Shown here piece by piece: positions 16,327-25,681 of a DNA stretch of 59,451 nucleotides (positions are counted from its first letter, which is position 1; the number at the start of each line of letters is the position of its first letter). The notes below the pieces were generated by a model, which was not told where the DNA came from, did not search any database, and saw only the letters and a list, made by a program, of their open reading frames with translations. The stretch spans positions 1-59,451 of the forward strand of contig DDEU01000079.1 in assembly GCA_002336815.1 (NCBI GenBank). Direction: 5' to 3'. Source of the stretch: Chitinophagaceae bacterium UBA1946. Lineage in GTDB: Bacteria; Bacteroidota; Bacteroidia; Chitinophagales; Chitinophagaceae. A program made the translations under genes and the position numbers.

Positions 16327-16359
16327 AAAAAAGCAGCGAAAATAGTTCGCTGCTTTTTT
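16327..16359 (-). terminator. Bidirectional rho-independent terminator
   Basis: A perfect 14-bp inverted repeat (16327-16340 with 16346-16359) with T-runs on both strands. It lies 16 bases past the stop of the T9SS cargo gene. Confidence 0.85.
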
Positions 16360-16375
16360 ATAAACTTTCGTGGTG

Positions 16376-17434
16376 CTATTTATTTATAAATAATTTCATC
16401 ATTTTATTGGTGCCGTTTTTGAAATTAAGTTTCAGGATATATTCTCCGCCGGCGATGCCCGACACATCTACACTATTATTACCTGCTATTAGATTGAACT
16501 TCATGATGGCCTGGCCGGTAACAGCAAGCAATACCGCTTCTGTATATTCACTGGTGCCGGCAAGGCTAATATTTAACCGGCCGTTTTTAACCGGGTTGGG
16601 ATATATCATCACCCCGGTACTTTTACAATTGATCAAAACTGGCAGTACTTCAGAATATTTATAATGGCCGTTTCTGTCGATCATCTTTAACCGGTACAGC
16701 ACTTTCTCTGCTGTGGCAGGCACTTCATTATCTGCAAAACTGTACTGTGCTTTTACTGAACTGTTGCCACTGGCTGGTACTGTGCCGGCCTTGATCCAGG
16801 TGGGTGATGAAGGCAATGACCTTTCAATTTCGAAACGATCGCTGTTGATCTCGGTTTCTGTATGCCACTTTAATGATGGCAGGCAATTTACCAACGCGGC
16901 TGTAAAATCATATAGTCTTACCGGGGTTGTAATTGAAACAAAATAACCTGCCTGGCTGCTGTTGTCAGATGGATTGTCGCCATTCAAACTTCCCGGAACA
17001 CTGCAATTCGTTTTAAAAGTAAGCTGGCCAGACATTGTTGGGGCACCCGAAGTAACGGTTACGCCCTGTATGTCTATCAGTAGATCAACGGCTGTATTTA
17101 CTGCAACAGTTGTTGCGTTATTACAGATTGTTATCACTATCCCATCGTTGTTTCTTACTGTCCATCCTGTGGGTATATTGTTTTGGGTTGCTGAAATAAG
17201 AACGCTGGGCGGTACTGTTACCGACAAACTTATTTTACCCATGGGCACAGGTGTACTTTGACCGGAAGTACCAGGTGTTGCATTAATGGTGGCCTTTAAA
17301 GTACCGCTTGCTCCAAGAGGAATCGCTCCCGAATTAAGTACGAGCATATTGACGGATACATTTTGGGCAACTGCCCAGCCGGCAGCAAAATACGCAGCGG
17401 CAAGAAGGATGATTTTTTTCAAGTTATTTCTCAT
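16376..17434 (-). CDS. T9SS type A cargo protein with domain A
   Basis: The 352-aa protein has a signal peptide (MRNNLKKIILLAAAYFAAGWAVAQ) and an N-terminal beta-rich domain (about 25-168) shared with the next two family members. Its features are VNMLVLNSGAIPLG, VTVPPSVLI, IPTGWTV, ITICNNATT, MSGQLTFKTNC and PGSLNGDNPSD. An FnIII-like linker (LKWHTETEINSDRFEIERSL) follows. The end is a type A T9SS sorting domain: MIYPNPVKNGRLNIS and GGEYILKLNFKNG, then KMMKLFINK. It should be exported across the outer membrane and attached or released. The function of domain A is not known. Confidence 0.88.
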   Translation of the reverse strand: MRNNLKKIILLAAAYFAAGWAVAQNVSVNMLVLNSGAIPLGASGTLKATINATPGTSGQSTPVPMGKISLSVTVPPSVLISATQNNIPTGWTVRNNDGIVITICNNATTVAVNTAVDLLIDIQGVTVTSGAPTMSGQLTFKTNCSVPGSLNGDNPSDNSSQAGYFVSITTPVRLYDFTAALVNCLPSLKWHTETEINSDRFEIERSLPSSPTWIKAGTVPASGNSSVKAQYSFADNEVPATAEKVLYRLKMIDRNGHYKYSEVLPVLINCKSTGVMIYPNPVKNGRLNISLAGTSEYTEAVLLAVTGQAIMKFNLIAGNNSVDVSGIAGGEYILKLNFKNGTNKMMKLFINK

Positions 17435-17475
17435 TTTCGAATGCGTTTAATTGATTTATTAAAACCACTTCACTG

Positions 17476-17976
17476 TTAGTTAATGACCTTGCAGGAGGAT
17501 GTTGAATAATTATCTGCAGGTTTATCATCTTTTAATGAACCAGGGTCAGTACCTGGTGAAATACCATTGGAAAAAAACAATTGCCCTGAAATGGTAACGG
17601 GCCCCCCGGTATTTTTTCCCTGCAGCGCTATGAGCAAAGTGCGGGCATCATTTGAAGCAATGATGTCCTTTCCATTTGACAGCGAAATCACTCCATTACT
17701 GTTGCTTATAATTTCCCATCCTGTTGGCAAATTGTGACCTGTTGTTTGTATGGTAAGTATAGAATCAGGAACAGTGATCTGCGCCTTTAATTTATATACA
17801 CCAATATTAGACGAAGGGTCAGTGTTATTAATGGTAACCTCAAAAAAGACTGTTTTGCCAACTTGTACTATACCTGAATGTTGCGTCAGCACGTTGATTG
17901 ATGCATTCTGTGATACTGCTGTTGTACAAAACAGGATGCCTGAAAAGAGAGGGATAATAAATCTGGATGCTATCAT
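17476..17976 (-). CDS. Secreted stand-alone domain A protein
   Basis: From the ATG at 17976 the 166-aa protein has a signal peptide (MIASRFIIPLFSGILFCTTAVSQ) and then only domain A. Features are ASINVLTQHSGIVQVG, ITVPDSILTIQ, LPTGWEIIS, ISGQLFFSNG and PGSLKDDKPAD. It lacks the T9SS sorting domain of its downstream neighbour (16376), 41 bases away, so it may stay in the periplasm or assemble with that protein. The two look like a tandem duplication in one operon, with later divergence. Confidence 0.8.
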   Translation of the reverse strand: MIASRFIIPLFSGILFCTTAVSQNASINVLTQHSGIVQVGKTVFFEVTINNTDPSSNIGVYKLKAQITVPDSILTIQTTGHNLPTGWEIISNSNGVISLSNGKDIIASNDARTLLIALQGKNTGGPVTISGQLFFSNGISPGTDPGSLKDDKPADNYSTSSCKVIN

Positions 17977-18258
17977 TTTTTGAATTATTATGTTGCCTGA
18001 GTAAGTTGGTTTTTGGAACTGTGCCAAATAGCAGATCATGACACACAGATAGAAAGTCGTTATTTTTTTTGTTACGAAACTATGGTATGATGTGTACAGA
18101 ATTTCCTCCCAACCATTAAGTAATCATTAACTAATTGTTTCCACTTTTTAGTTTGCCGGTATCAACGTTTCATCACAAAGCACAAGCTGTAAGAGATAAT
18201 ATTTGCATAACAATTTGTTGACATAGATGATGCCGTTATCAGTTTCCTTTGCAAAAAA

Positions 18259-21141
18259 ATGTTAATGAGAAATTTATTCTGTTTCTTCTTTTTCATTGCA
18301 ATCCCGGGTTATACTATTGCGCAGGGTGGAAAAATTACAGGCAAAGTGATCAGCACTTCTTCCGGCCAGGTATTGCCAAGCGCCACTGTTATACTTGTTG
18401 AAAAGTCAAAGATGATTGCTGCGGATCAAAATGGTGCATTTGTATTCAGCAAACTTGAACCGGCTACTTATTCGATCAAATGCAGTTATGGCGGGTACAA
18501 CGAAAAAATAATAGACGAGATCATTGTTAAAAATGATGACAATACAGCGGTTACCATTTCCCTGGAGGAAAAGATTTCCGGTGAGGTTATCATCACCAGC
18601 AAGGTTAGCCTGAGAAGGGAAACAGTGGCTGCTTTACTGGTGGCACAAAAAAACAACGCCAGTGTGAGTGATGGCATTTCTTCGGAAGCGATCAGGAAAA
18701 CGCCCGACAGAAATACCAGCGATGTTTTGAAAAGAATTAGTGGTGCAAGTATACAGGACGACCGCTTTGCCGTGATACGTGGATTAAATGACAGGTACAA
18801 TGCAGCGTTTATAAATGGTGCGCCACTGCCCAGTTCAGAAAGTGACAGAAAGGCTTTTGCGTTTGATATATTTCCCTCCTCTATACTTGATAATCTTATT
18901 ATTTACAAAACTGCCACTCCTGATAAACCAGGTGAATTTGCAGGTGGTATCATTGACATAACAACCAAATCGATTCCCGCTAAAAATTTTACTTCGATAA
19001 GCATTGGTGGCGCATACAATTCTTTGCTTACCGGGAAAGACCGTAAATATTCTGACACCCGTGGTGGCAAAGACTGGCTTGGCATTGACGATGGTTCAAG
19101 GGCCATTCCAGACGGAGTTCCATCTTCACCGGAAGAATTTCGTGCACTTACCGCTGCACAAAAAGCAGACCTTGCCAGGTTGTATCGTAACTATAAATGG
19201 GGCATTTCAAGGAAAAGTGCTTCGCCCAATTTTAACTTTCAAATTTCGAAAGGCCTCAATATCGAACGGAAAGGAAAAGAGTTTTTTGGAGCACTGTTTT
19301 CAGTTACCTACAATAAAACATTTACGTTTAAAGAAAGTGAAAGAAACAGTTTTGCGTTTACCCCAACTGAAAGTCCGCAGCCCGGCGAACTACCTATTCC
19401 GGTTAATAAATACAAAGATTCTACTTACAATGATGAGGTTGTACTGGCAGGGCTGGCAAATTTTTCATTCAAACTCGATAACAACAACAATATAAGTTGG
19501 AGAAACAACTTAAGTATCAACTCAGATAACCAGGTAGTCAGCAGAATTGGCGCTTACGATTATCAGAATGAACCGGATAATTTTATAAAAGATGATGTAC
19601 GCTGGTTTACTTCGAACCAGATATTGTCATCACAATTGCTGGGTGAGCACCAGGTGGGAGGTTATAAAACTAAAATCAGCTGGTTGGCATCCTACAGTAA
19701 AGTTGAAAGAAAAATTCCTAACCTGTCCCGTACATCCTATAGTGTAAACCGGAACGCACCCAATGACCTATATGCTTCTTTTTCCACTCCTCCAAGCCAA
19801 ACAGTTGGCAGTGGCACCATGTTCTCAACAAGATCAAATGAAAATATAAGAAATCTTAAAGTTGATATTTCGCAGCCCTTTAAGTTTTTGGGTAATTCTC
19901 AAAATTTTGTAAAAATCGGTGCCGGCTACCAGAAACGGGAAAGGGATTTCATCAGCAGAACACTTGGACTTACACCCTACAATATTGGGATTGACTTTGA
20001 TTACTCATTGTTTTTACTTGGACCTGACAGGATCTTTTCTCCTGAGAACCTTGGAAAAAAAGACGATGGAAAAGGCGGCTTTATGCTGGCTGATGGTACA
20101 CCTTCCAATGCTAATTATAATGCAGGTTCTTCATTGGCCCATGTTTACTTTATGAGCGACCAGCGGTTCTTTAAAAAATTCAGGTTGATATATGGTGTAA
20201 GAGCAGAGTCTTTTCACCAGAAATTAAATTTTGTTGACGACCAAACCAATAAACCTGCAAGGGTTGATTCAACTGTTACAGACTGGTTACCTTCAGTGAA
20301 TTTTGTTTACGCCGTTACGCCGAAAATGAACATCAGGCTGTCGTTTGCTGAAACAGTTAACCGCCCCGAATTCAGGGAACTTGCTCCATTCCTGTTTTTT
20401 GAATATGTGTCTGGTTTTTCATATAACGGTTACCGGTACCTCAAAAGATCAAAAATAATAAACTACGATTTCCGGTATGAGTTTTTCCCGGGTAAAGCAC
20501 AGGTGTTTTCTGTTTCCGCATTTTACAAAGATTTCGCCAACCCTATTGAGATCATCCAGATACCTGAAACATCTGCTCAAACCATATTTGTAAATACCAC
20601 CTCCGCTAAAGTGTATGGCATGGAGCTGGAATTTCGCACGCTCATTTCAACGCTGGCAGGAGTTAAAAAAGAAAACTCCATCCTGAATAAGTTTACTTTT
20701 TCTGCAAATGCTGCCGTTACAAAGTCTGAAATTAAGCTGTTGAAACTCTACGATTTTAACCCGGAGCAGCTTGTTACCAACAGGGCCTTACAGGGGCAGT
20801 CGCCTTATCTTATCAATACCAGCCTTAGCTACAATGATGAGCAGCTTGGATTGTCATCTACTTTGTCGGTAAACAGGGTAGGCGACAGGGTTTATCTTCC
20901 GGGAACCTATAACCTTGCTAACATTTATGAAAAGGCCAGAACCATCGTAGACATCCAGATTGCGAAAACCTTCCTCGAAGAAAAACTGGAGTTGAAATTT
21001 AATGCACGGGATATGCTGGCGCAAAAAGTAGATTATTACCTGGACTATGACAAGAGTAAATCTTATACTTCAATCGACAGGCTTTTTTCATCAGGCATCG
21101 CACCGAGGGTTTTCAGTGTAAGTGCCACTTATAAATTCTGA
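18259..21141 (+). CDS. TonB-dependent receptor with carboxypeptidase-regulatory N-domain
   Basis: The 960-aa outer-membrane protein has a signal peptide, a CarboxypepD_reg-like beta-sandwich (about 23-105, GKITGKVISTSSGQVLPSAT), a plug (about 125-240) and a 22-strand-type barrel. The plug includes RGLNDRYNAAFINGAPLPSS and DRKAFAFDIFPSSILDNLII, the signature of a large Bacteroidota receptor subgroup. The barrel ends ISVSATYKF-like (VFSVSATYKF) with a terminal Phe, as needed for outer-membrane assembly. No SusD partner is adjacent, so it is not a classical glycan-utilisation pair. The substrate is unknown; surface-protein genes follow 4.5 kb downstream. Confidence 0.92.
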   Translation: MLMRNLFCFFFFIAIPGYTIAQGGKITGKVISTSSGQVLPSATVILVEKSKMIAADQNGAFVFSKLEPATYSIKCSYGGYNEKIIDEIIVKNDDNTAVTISLEEKISGEVIITSKVSLRRETVAALLVAQKNNASVSDGISSEAIRKTPDRNTSDVLKRISGASIQDDRFAVIRGLNDRYNAAFINGAPLPSSESDRKAFAFDIFPSSILDNLIIYKTATPDKPGEFAGGIIDITTKSIPAKNFTSISIGGAYNSLLTGKDRKYSDTRGGKDWLGIDDGSRAIPDGVPSSPEEFRALTAAQKADLARLYRNYKWGISRKSASPNFNFQISKGLNIERKGKEFFGALFSVTYNKTFTFKESERNSFAFTPTESPQPGELPIPVNKYKDSTYNDEVVLAGLANFSFKLDNNNNISWRNNLSINSDNQVVSRIGAYDYQNEPDNFIKDDVRWFTSNQILSSQLLGEHQVGGYKTKISWLASYSKVERKIPNLSRTSYSVNRNAPNDLYASFSTPPSQTVGSGTMFSTRSNENIRNLKVDISQPFKFLGNSQNFVKIGAGYQKRERDFISRTLGLTPYNIGIDFDYSLFLLGPDRIFSPENLGKKDDGKGGFMLADGTPSNANYNAGSSLAHVYFMSDQRFFKKFRLIYGVRAESFHQKLNFVDDQTNKPARVDSTVTDWLPSVNFVYAVTPKMNIRLSFAETVNRPEFRELAPFLFFEYVSGFSYNGYRYLKRSKIINYDFRYEFFPGKAQVFSVSAFYKDFANPIEIIQIPETSAQTIFVNTTSAKVYGMELEFRTLISTLAGVKKENSILNKFTFSANAAVTKSEIKLLKLYDFNPEQLVTNRALQGQSPYLINTSLSYNDEQLGLSSTLSVNRVGDRVYLPGTYNLANIYEKARTIVDIQIAKTFLEEKLELKFNARDMLAQKVDYYLDYDKSKSYTSIDRLFSSGIAPRVFSVSATYKF

Positions 21142-21208
21142 TCTTTTGAACAGGTACAAAGCTGGTTACAGGAAAGGGTAACACATTTTATTGTTATTGC
21201 AGTATTGA

Positions 21209-23161
21209 ATGGAAAGTACTAAGTATACATTGCCGGCTAAGCCAGCATCCTTTGGATTTGGCATGGGTGCAGTAGCTCCTGTTATGGTGCTACTGATGGT
21301 TTTTATCATGGGGCTGCTAAAGATATACAGTCCCGATCTTGGCTTCCATTTAAAATCTGCCGAATGGATGCTGGAGAACAAGCGTTTTATTTATATCGAT
21401 TCTTTCGCCTACGGATCAACAGGCAACAGGTATTTTAACCTTCAATGGCTTTTTCAGTTATTGGTATATGGGCTTTATCATTCGGGCGAAAAAACGTTAG
21501 TGATTGCAAATGCTGCACTAATCACAGTTTCAATTGCCCTGCTATGGTATAGGTTTTCAAAATTTACTTTCACAAATAGAACAAATATTGTTGGCTTCTT
21601 TGCCTTCATGGCGTTGTTACTTGTTCAGCCATTGAGCTTTGAAATACGGCCCCATGTGCTTTCATGGATATTTTTTAACCTGGTACTGCTTTGCCTGGAA
21701 TCATTCAAAAAAAATGGCGATAAAAAAACACTTTACTTTTTGCCAGCGATAATGCTCGTATGGGTAAATACCCACAGTCTTTCAATATTGGGGTTAGCAA
21801 CCATTGCTATTTACAATGCAGGTATATATTTTGAAACAGGTAAGATTGATAAAAAGCTTCTGTTGTGGTCATGTATATCAGTTGCCGCATTTCTTATAAA
21901 TCCTTATTTTTTGGAAGGATTGATGTACCCTTTTTTGCAGTTCAGCCTTTTATCCGGAAACAGTGCAGTAAAAACTTATTTTGGAGAATTACAATCCCCA
22001 TTTACTGCAAAAGAGATCGGAATGCTCGGCGCAAAATATTTTACCAGCCCGCTTCTCATCATCCACCTGTCAGGCTTGTTGTCACTGTTTTCCATCACCC
22101 GGGCTGTAATAAAAAAGCAATATACAGATGCGATCCTGTTGACGGCCTATCTTTTTGTTCTATACCTGGCGCATAAAAACTATGGGTATTTTTTAATGGC
22201 AAGTTTGCCACTGATCGTAAAATATATGGTGGAGTGGCTGGATAGCAGGAAGCAACAGGAGGAAAAAAAATCTGCACCGGCAGCCGGGAAAAAGAAAGAT
22301 AAAGAAGAGTGTGTTATAAATGAATCAGGGGTTTTCGTAAATCAAAAAATGTATAAACGTTTTGGCCTTGCTGCAATTGTTGCTGCTATTTTTATTAGTG
22401 TTACAAGCATTACAGATGGATACGCCCTGTTCAGGCACTCACCTTACCGCTTTGGCTTTACTGAAGACAACGACCAGCTGCCTGTAAACGCAACCGCTTT
22501 TTTAATTAAAAACCAAGTTAAGGGAAGAGTGCTTAACCATCTTGATTTTGGTGGTTACCTGATGGCCCATTTTAATGAACAAGTTTTAATTGATGGCAGG
22601 ATGGATGTGCTGCCCGAAGATTTTTTTAATAAATATGTTCAAAGTCTTGAACGAAAGAACGGCATAAAAGACCTACTGGCTGAATATAAACCAGACATCG
22701 TTATTTTCCCTTACATAAAAGCTTCCAACTGGTGGTACTATTTTTTAGTGCAAAAAGAACGATCAGGGTATAAGCCGGTATATGTTGATGGCCTGGCCGT
22801 AGTTTATTTAAAATCGGCTGCCTATCCCAGGATACCTGCGCTAACCGACAAGGTTGTATTGCACAATGTTGATCTTGCTGCTCTTGGCAGGATGAATGAA
22901 ACCATCCGGAAGCCTGCAGCTAAAGGGGCGATGGTTTTGCTTAAAGGACTGTGGCAACGCCAATCTTTTTCATTAGCCGATCAAAACATGGCCACCTACT
23001 GTTTTACGAATGGGTTTGATACGGCTGCCCTGAGCTATTCAGTTTCCGGGATAGAAAAATCAACGATACAAATTCCGGGTATTTATGCCAACCTGGCGCT
23101 GTATTTCACTGATAAAAAAATGTATGAGCTGGCAGAGATTTGTGAGGGAAAAGCAAAATAA
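21209..23161 (+). CDS. Multi-pass membrane protein, probable GT-C-fold glycosyltransferase
   Basis: The 650-aa protein has about 10 hydrophobic segments in its first 400 residues and a soluble C-terminal part. The first extracytoplasmic loop holds SPDLGFHLKSAEWML with an acidic residue, in the position used by GT-C glycosyltransferases (PMT/ArnT type) for catalysis. Later GRVLNHLDFGGYLMAHFNEQ and VLIDGRMDVLPED recur in bacterial members of this group. A lysine-rich hinge (EEKKSAPAAGKKKDKEE) separates the halves. The family usually moves a sugar from a polyprenyl-phosphate donor. It starts an operon with a methyltransferase and a GT2 enzyme. Confidence 0.7.
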   Translation: MESTKYTLPAKPASFGFGMGAVAPVMVLLMVFIMGLLKIYSPDLGFHLKSAEWMLENKRFIYIDSFAYGSTGNRYFNLQWLFQLLVYGLYHSGEKTLVIANAALITVSIALLWYRFSKFTFTNRTNIVGFFAFMALLLVQPLSFEIRPHVLSWIFFNLVLLCLESFKKNGDKKTLYFLPAIMLVWVNTHSLSILGLATIAIYNAGIYFETGKIDKKLLLWSCISVAAFLINPYFLEGLMYPFLQFSLLSGNSAVKTYFGELQSPFTAKEIGMLGAKYFTSPLLIIHLSGLLSLFSITRAVIKKQYTDAILLTAYLFVLYLAHKNYGYFLMASLPLIVKYMVEWLDSRKQQEEKKSAPAAGKKKDKEECVINESGVFVNQKMYKRFGLAAIVAAIFISVTSITDGYALFRHSPYRFGFTEDNDQLPVNATAFLIKNQVKGRVLNHLDFGGYLMAHFNEQVLIDGRMDVLPEDFFNKYVQSLERKNGIKDLLAEYKPDIVIFPYIKASNWWYYFLVQKERSGYKPVYVDGLAVVYLKSAAYPRIPALTDKVVLHNVDLAALGRMNETIRKPAAKGAMVLLKGLWQRQSFSLADQNMATYCFTNGFDTAALSYSVSGIEKSTIQIPGIYANLALYFTDKKMYELAEICEGKAK

Positions 23162-23164
23162 GGG

Positions 23165-23785
23165 ATGGCATACTTTATAACCATGCTAAAAAAACTACAT
23201 CACAAGCTCGTATTTCAGCGAAGGACCAAAGTACTTTCCGCAGCATTGTTGTCTTTGATCAATCCACGTATAAATTCCCTGCTTGATGCAGGATGCGGTG
23301 ATGGTACGATCAGCAAATTAATGCAGGAGAAAAACCCCGGGTTGGAAATTTCAGGGATCGATATTATCGAAAGGCCTAACAGTTATATACCGGTAAGAAT
23401 ATATGATGGGAACAAGATACCGTACAACGACGATAGTTATGATGCTGTAATGTTGATAGATGTTTTACATCATGTGAAAGAGATAAAGCAAATGCTGGAA
23501 GAAGCTAAACGGGTGTCCCGTAAATACATCCTGGTGAAAGATCACCTGTACAAAACTCACTTTGATTTCAGGCTGTTAAAGTTTATGGATCGGGTGGGTA
23601 ATAAGCCTCATGGAGTTACACTGGAATATAATTATTTAAAAGAAGAAGAGTGGGCGTTGGTTTTTGCGGATTTGGGATTAAAGCGGTTGGTTGAAAAAAC
23701 AGATATCCCATTGTACCCTTTTCCATTCAGCATATTGTTTGGCCGCAAACTCCATTTTGTTTGTTTGCTGCAAATAGTGAAATGA
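23165..23785 (+). CDS. Class I SAM-dependent methyltransferase
   Basis: The 206-aa protein has the Rossmann SAM-binding motif LLDAGCGDGTISKLM, then DIIERP, YDAVMLIDVLHHVKE and KYILVKDHL. It belongs to the UbiE/type 11 methyltransferase group. It starts four bases after the preceding stop and its own stop overlaps the ATG of the GT2 gene, so the three are translationally coupled. The target could be a sugar or lipid made by its neighbours; this is inference. Confidence 0.9.
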   Translation: MAYFITMLKKLHHKLVFQRRTKVLSAALLSLINPRINSLLDAGCGDGTISKLMQEKNPGLEISGIDIIERPNSYIPVRIYDGNKIPYNDDSYDAVMLIDVLHHVKEIKQMLEEAKRVSRKYILVKDHLYKTHFDFRLLKFMDRVGNKPHGVTLEYNYLKEEEWALVFADLGLKRLVEKTDIPLYPFPFSILFGRKLHFVCLLQIVK

Positions 23786-24954
23786 TTTCTTTTATGGAAC
23801 TAACAATTTTAATGCCCTGTTTAAATGAGGCGGAAACAATTGCTGCCTGCATTAAAAAAGCAAATGAATGGATATTTGAAAACAATGTAGATGCAGAAGT
23901 ATTGATCTCCGACAATGGAAGTACGGATGACTCTCAAAAAATAGCTGCAGCATTGGGAGCGAGGGTCATCAACACAGCATGCAAAGGATACGGTGCCGCA
24001 TTGATTTCGGGGATACTGAATGCCAAAGGCAAATATGTAATTATGGGGGATAGCGATGACAGTTATGATTTTTCCTCCTTAACGCCGTTTTTAGAGAAAC
24101 TTCGCCAGGGCTGCGATCTTGTAATGGGCAACAGGTTTATGGGTGGAATTGAAAAAGGAGCAATGCCGCCTGTACACAGGTATTTTGGTACGCCGTTGCT
24201 TTCTTTTATCGGCAGATTGTTTTTTCAATCACCAATAGGTGATATTCAATGTGGCTTAAGGGGGTTTAAACAGGATATCGTTACCCGGTTACATCTGCAA
24301 ACATTGGGAATGGAGTTTGCAAGTGAAATGATTGTAAAGGCATCTCTTTTTCATTTGAAGATTGCAGAAGTTCCCACCACCTTATCCGTAGATGGCAGAT
24401 CAAGAAAACCGCATTTGAAAACCTGGCCCGATGGCTGGAGGAACCTGCGCTTTTATTTAATGCATTCACCCAAATGGCTTTTTTATATACCCGGCTGCTT
24501 TCTGTTCTTTACCGGGCTTATACTAATGTTATTAACTATACTAACCCCGTTTGAAATTGCCAGGGGCATTCACCTCGATGCCAATACGCTTCTCTTTGGC
24601 GGTGTATTTATTATTACTGGTTTTTCCTGTATAACACTCGGCATGTTCACAAGAACCTATGCTACGGAAGAAGGCTTTTTGCCAAAGAATAAGCTGGACA
24701 ACAGAATAGAAAAATTGTTTACCCTTGAAGGAGGTATACTGGTTGGGGTATTGATTTTCCTAAGTGGTGTGGTATGCTCTATCTACGCTTTTTACATTTG
24801 GCAGCAGGCTCAATTCGGTAACCTTGAATATGCACGGATCCTGCGTATTGTGGTGCCCGGTGCTACCCTGATCCTGCTGGGAACGCAGTTATTGTTTTCA
24901 AGTTTTTTCCTCGGGATACTTAAGATCAGAAGAAGGACTCACGTGGTCGGATAG
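23782..24954 (+). CDS. Family 2 glycosyltransferase, dolichol-P-glycosyl synthase-like
   Basis: The 390-aa protein has a GT-A domain at the N-terminus: TILMPCLNEAETIAACI, VLISDNGSTDDS, KGYGAALISGI, and the DxD-type metal site in MGDSDDSYDF. GDIQCGLRGFK follows. Four membrane segments make up the C-terminal 160 residues. This layout fits enzymes that transfer a sugar from a nucleotide to a polyprenyl phosphate. The product could be the donor for the GT-C protein of the same operon. Start at the ATG overlapping the methyltransferase stop (ATGA). Confidence 0.9.
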   Translation: MISFMELTILMPCLNEAETIAACIKKANEWIFENNVDAEVLISDNGSTDDSQKIAAALGARVINTACKGYGAALISGILNAKGKYVIMGDSDDSYDFSSLTPFLEKLRQGCDLVMGNRFMGGIEKGAMPPVHRYFGTPLLSFIGRLFFQSPIGDIQCGLRGFKQDIVTRLHLQTLGMEFASEMIVKASLFHLKIAEVPTTLSVDGRSRKPHLKTWPDGWRNLRFYLMHSPKWLFYIPGCFLFFTGLILMLLTILTPFEIARGIHLDANTLLFGGVFIITGFSCITLGMFTRTYATEEGFLPKNKLDNRIEKLFTLEGGILVGVLIFLSGVVCSIYAFYIWQQAQFGNLEYARILRIVVPGATLILLGTQLLFSSFFLGILKIRRRTHVVG

Positions 24955-25613
24955 ACGCATACCTGGTGAGCCTGGTTTGTTCTGGAAGTCTGTTTTTTTA
25001 TCAACGAAGCATTACGAAAAAGATAGTCCAGCTAAATATTCAAAAGATAAATTATCAATTTGGCAATGCAGGGTGTAATCCTGGAAAGCCCCGTGGTTGC
25101 AGTGTGGTTGGGAGACACAGGCTTTTATTTTTTTAGAAAATCTTTTTTTATACCTCTTTTTCAAAAATGAAAGAACGCTGTTTGCAAAGTTTTTGGGCTT
25201 AACAATTTGGTGTCTTTTTGTTAACAGGTAGTTACTGTGACGTTTTAACATTTTACTATAGGTTTGTGATCGCTAATAAAAAAAGCGGACCAAAATATCT
25301 TACTACTGTACCCGTACCCGGGAACCTTTAAATCCAATACCAAAACGAAAGCACTGTCTGTAACTGACAGATTTAGCAAAGCAATTTCCGTTTCTCCTTC
25401 AGGGGGTGACATGATATCATTTTAATAAAATGGTAAACGTAATAACTATGCCTTATAATTTAAAAGGAACTCCTCTTTCCGGGCCTCTCTTACAACCACC
25501 CTGCATGCTGTGTTTAATTGATTCTGCCTTGATGCTTTGTAAAAACATTTTTGTTGCTATCTCCTGAAAAATACCAATCGAAAATTTCAAAACCATTAAA
25601 CATACAATTAAGA
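24955..25613. other. Long non-coding stretch before surface-protein operon
   Basis: No supportable gene is seen in this 659-base stretch. A minus-strand open frame at 25012-25251 is very rich in Lys/His/Ser with no domain and is judged spurious. A small inverted repeat CTGTC/GACAG lies near 25354-25370. Confidence 0.4.
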
Positions 25614-25681
25614 ATGAAGAAAAACACACACCACTTTTAAAACAAAAAAACTAAACACACTTAATCACAAAACAAAAAAAA
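25614..25681 (+). promoter_or_regulatory. G-free A-rich leader with 8-codon upstream frame
   Basis: The 62 bases before the ATG at 25682 contain no G at all and are mostly A and C, so they can form almost no secondary structure. A-rich, unstructured leaders favour translation in Bacteroidota, which rely little on Shine-Dalgarno pairing. A short frame (25614-25640, MKKNTHHF then TAA) starts at its upstream edge and could be a leader peptide. Confidence 0.5.

Noticed and set aside
18259..21141. SusC/SusD polysaccharide-utilisation pair
   Set aside because: No SusD gene is adjacent, and the plug motif is of the non-SusC subgroup.
25012..25251. Minus-strand 79-codon frame in the gap before the surface-protein genes
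   Set aside because: Composition is Lys/His/Ser-rich with no domain, no start signal and no conserved pattern; it reads as chance open frame.
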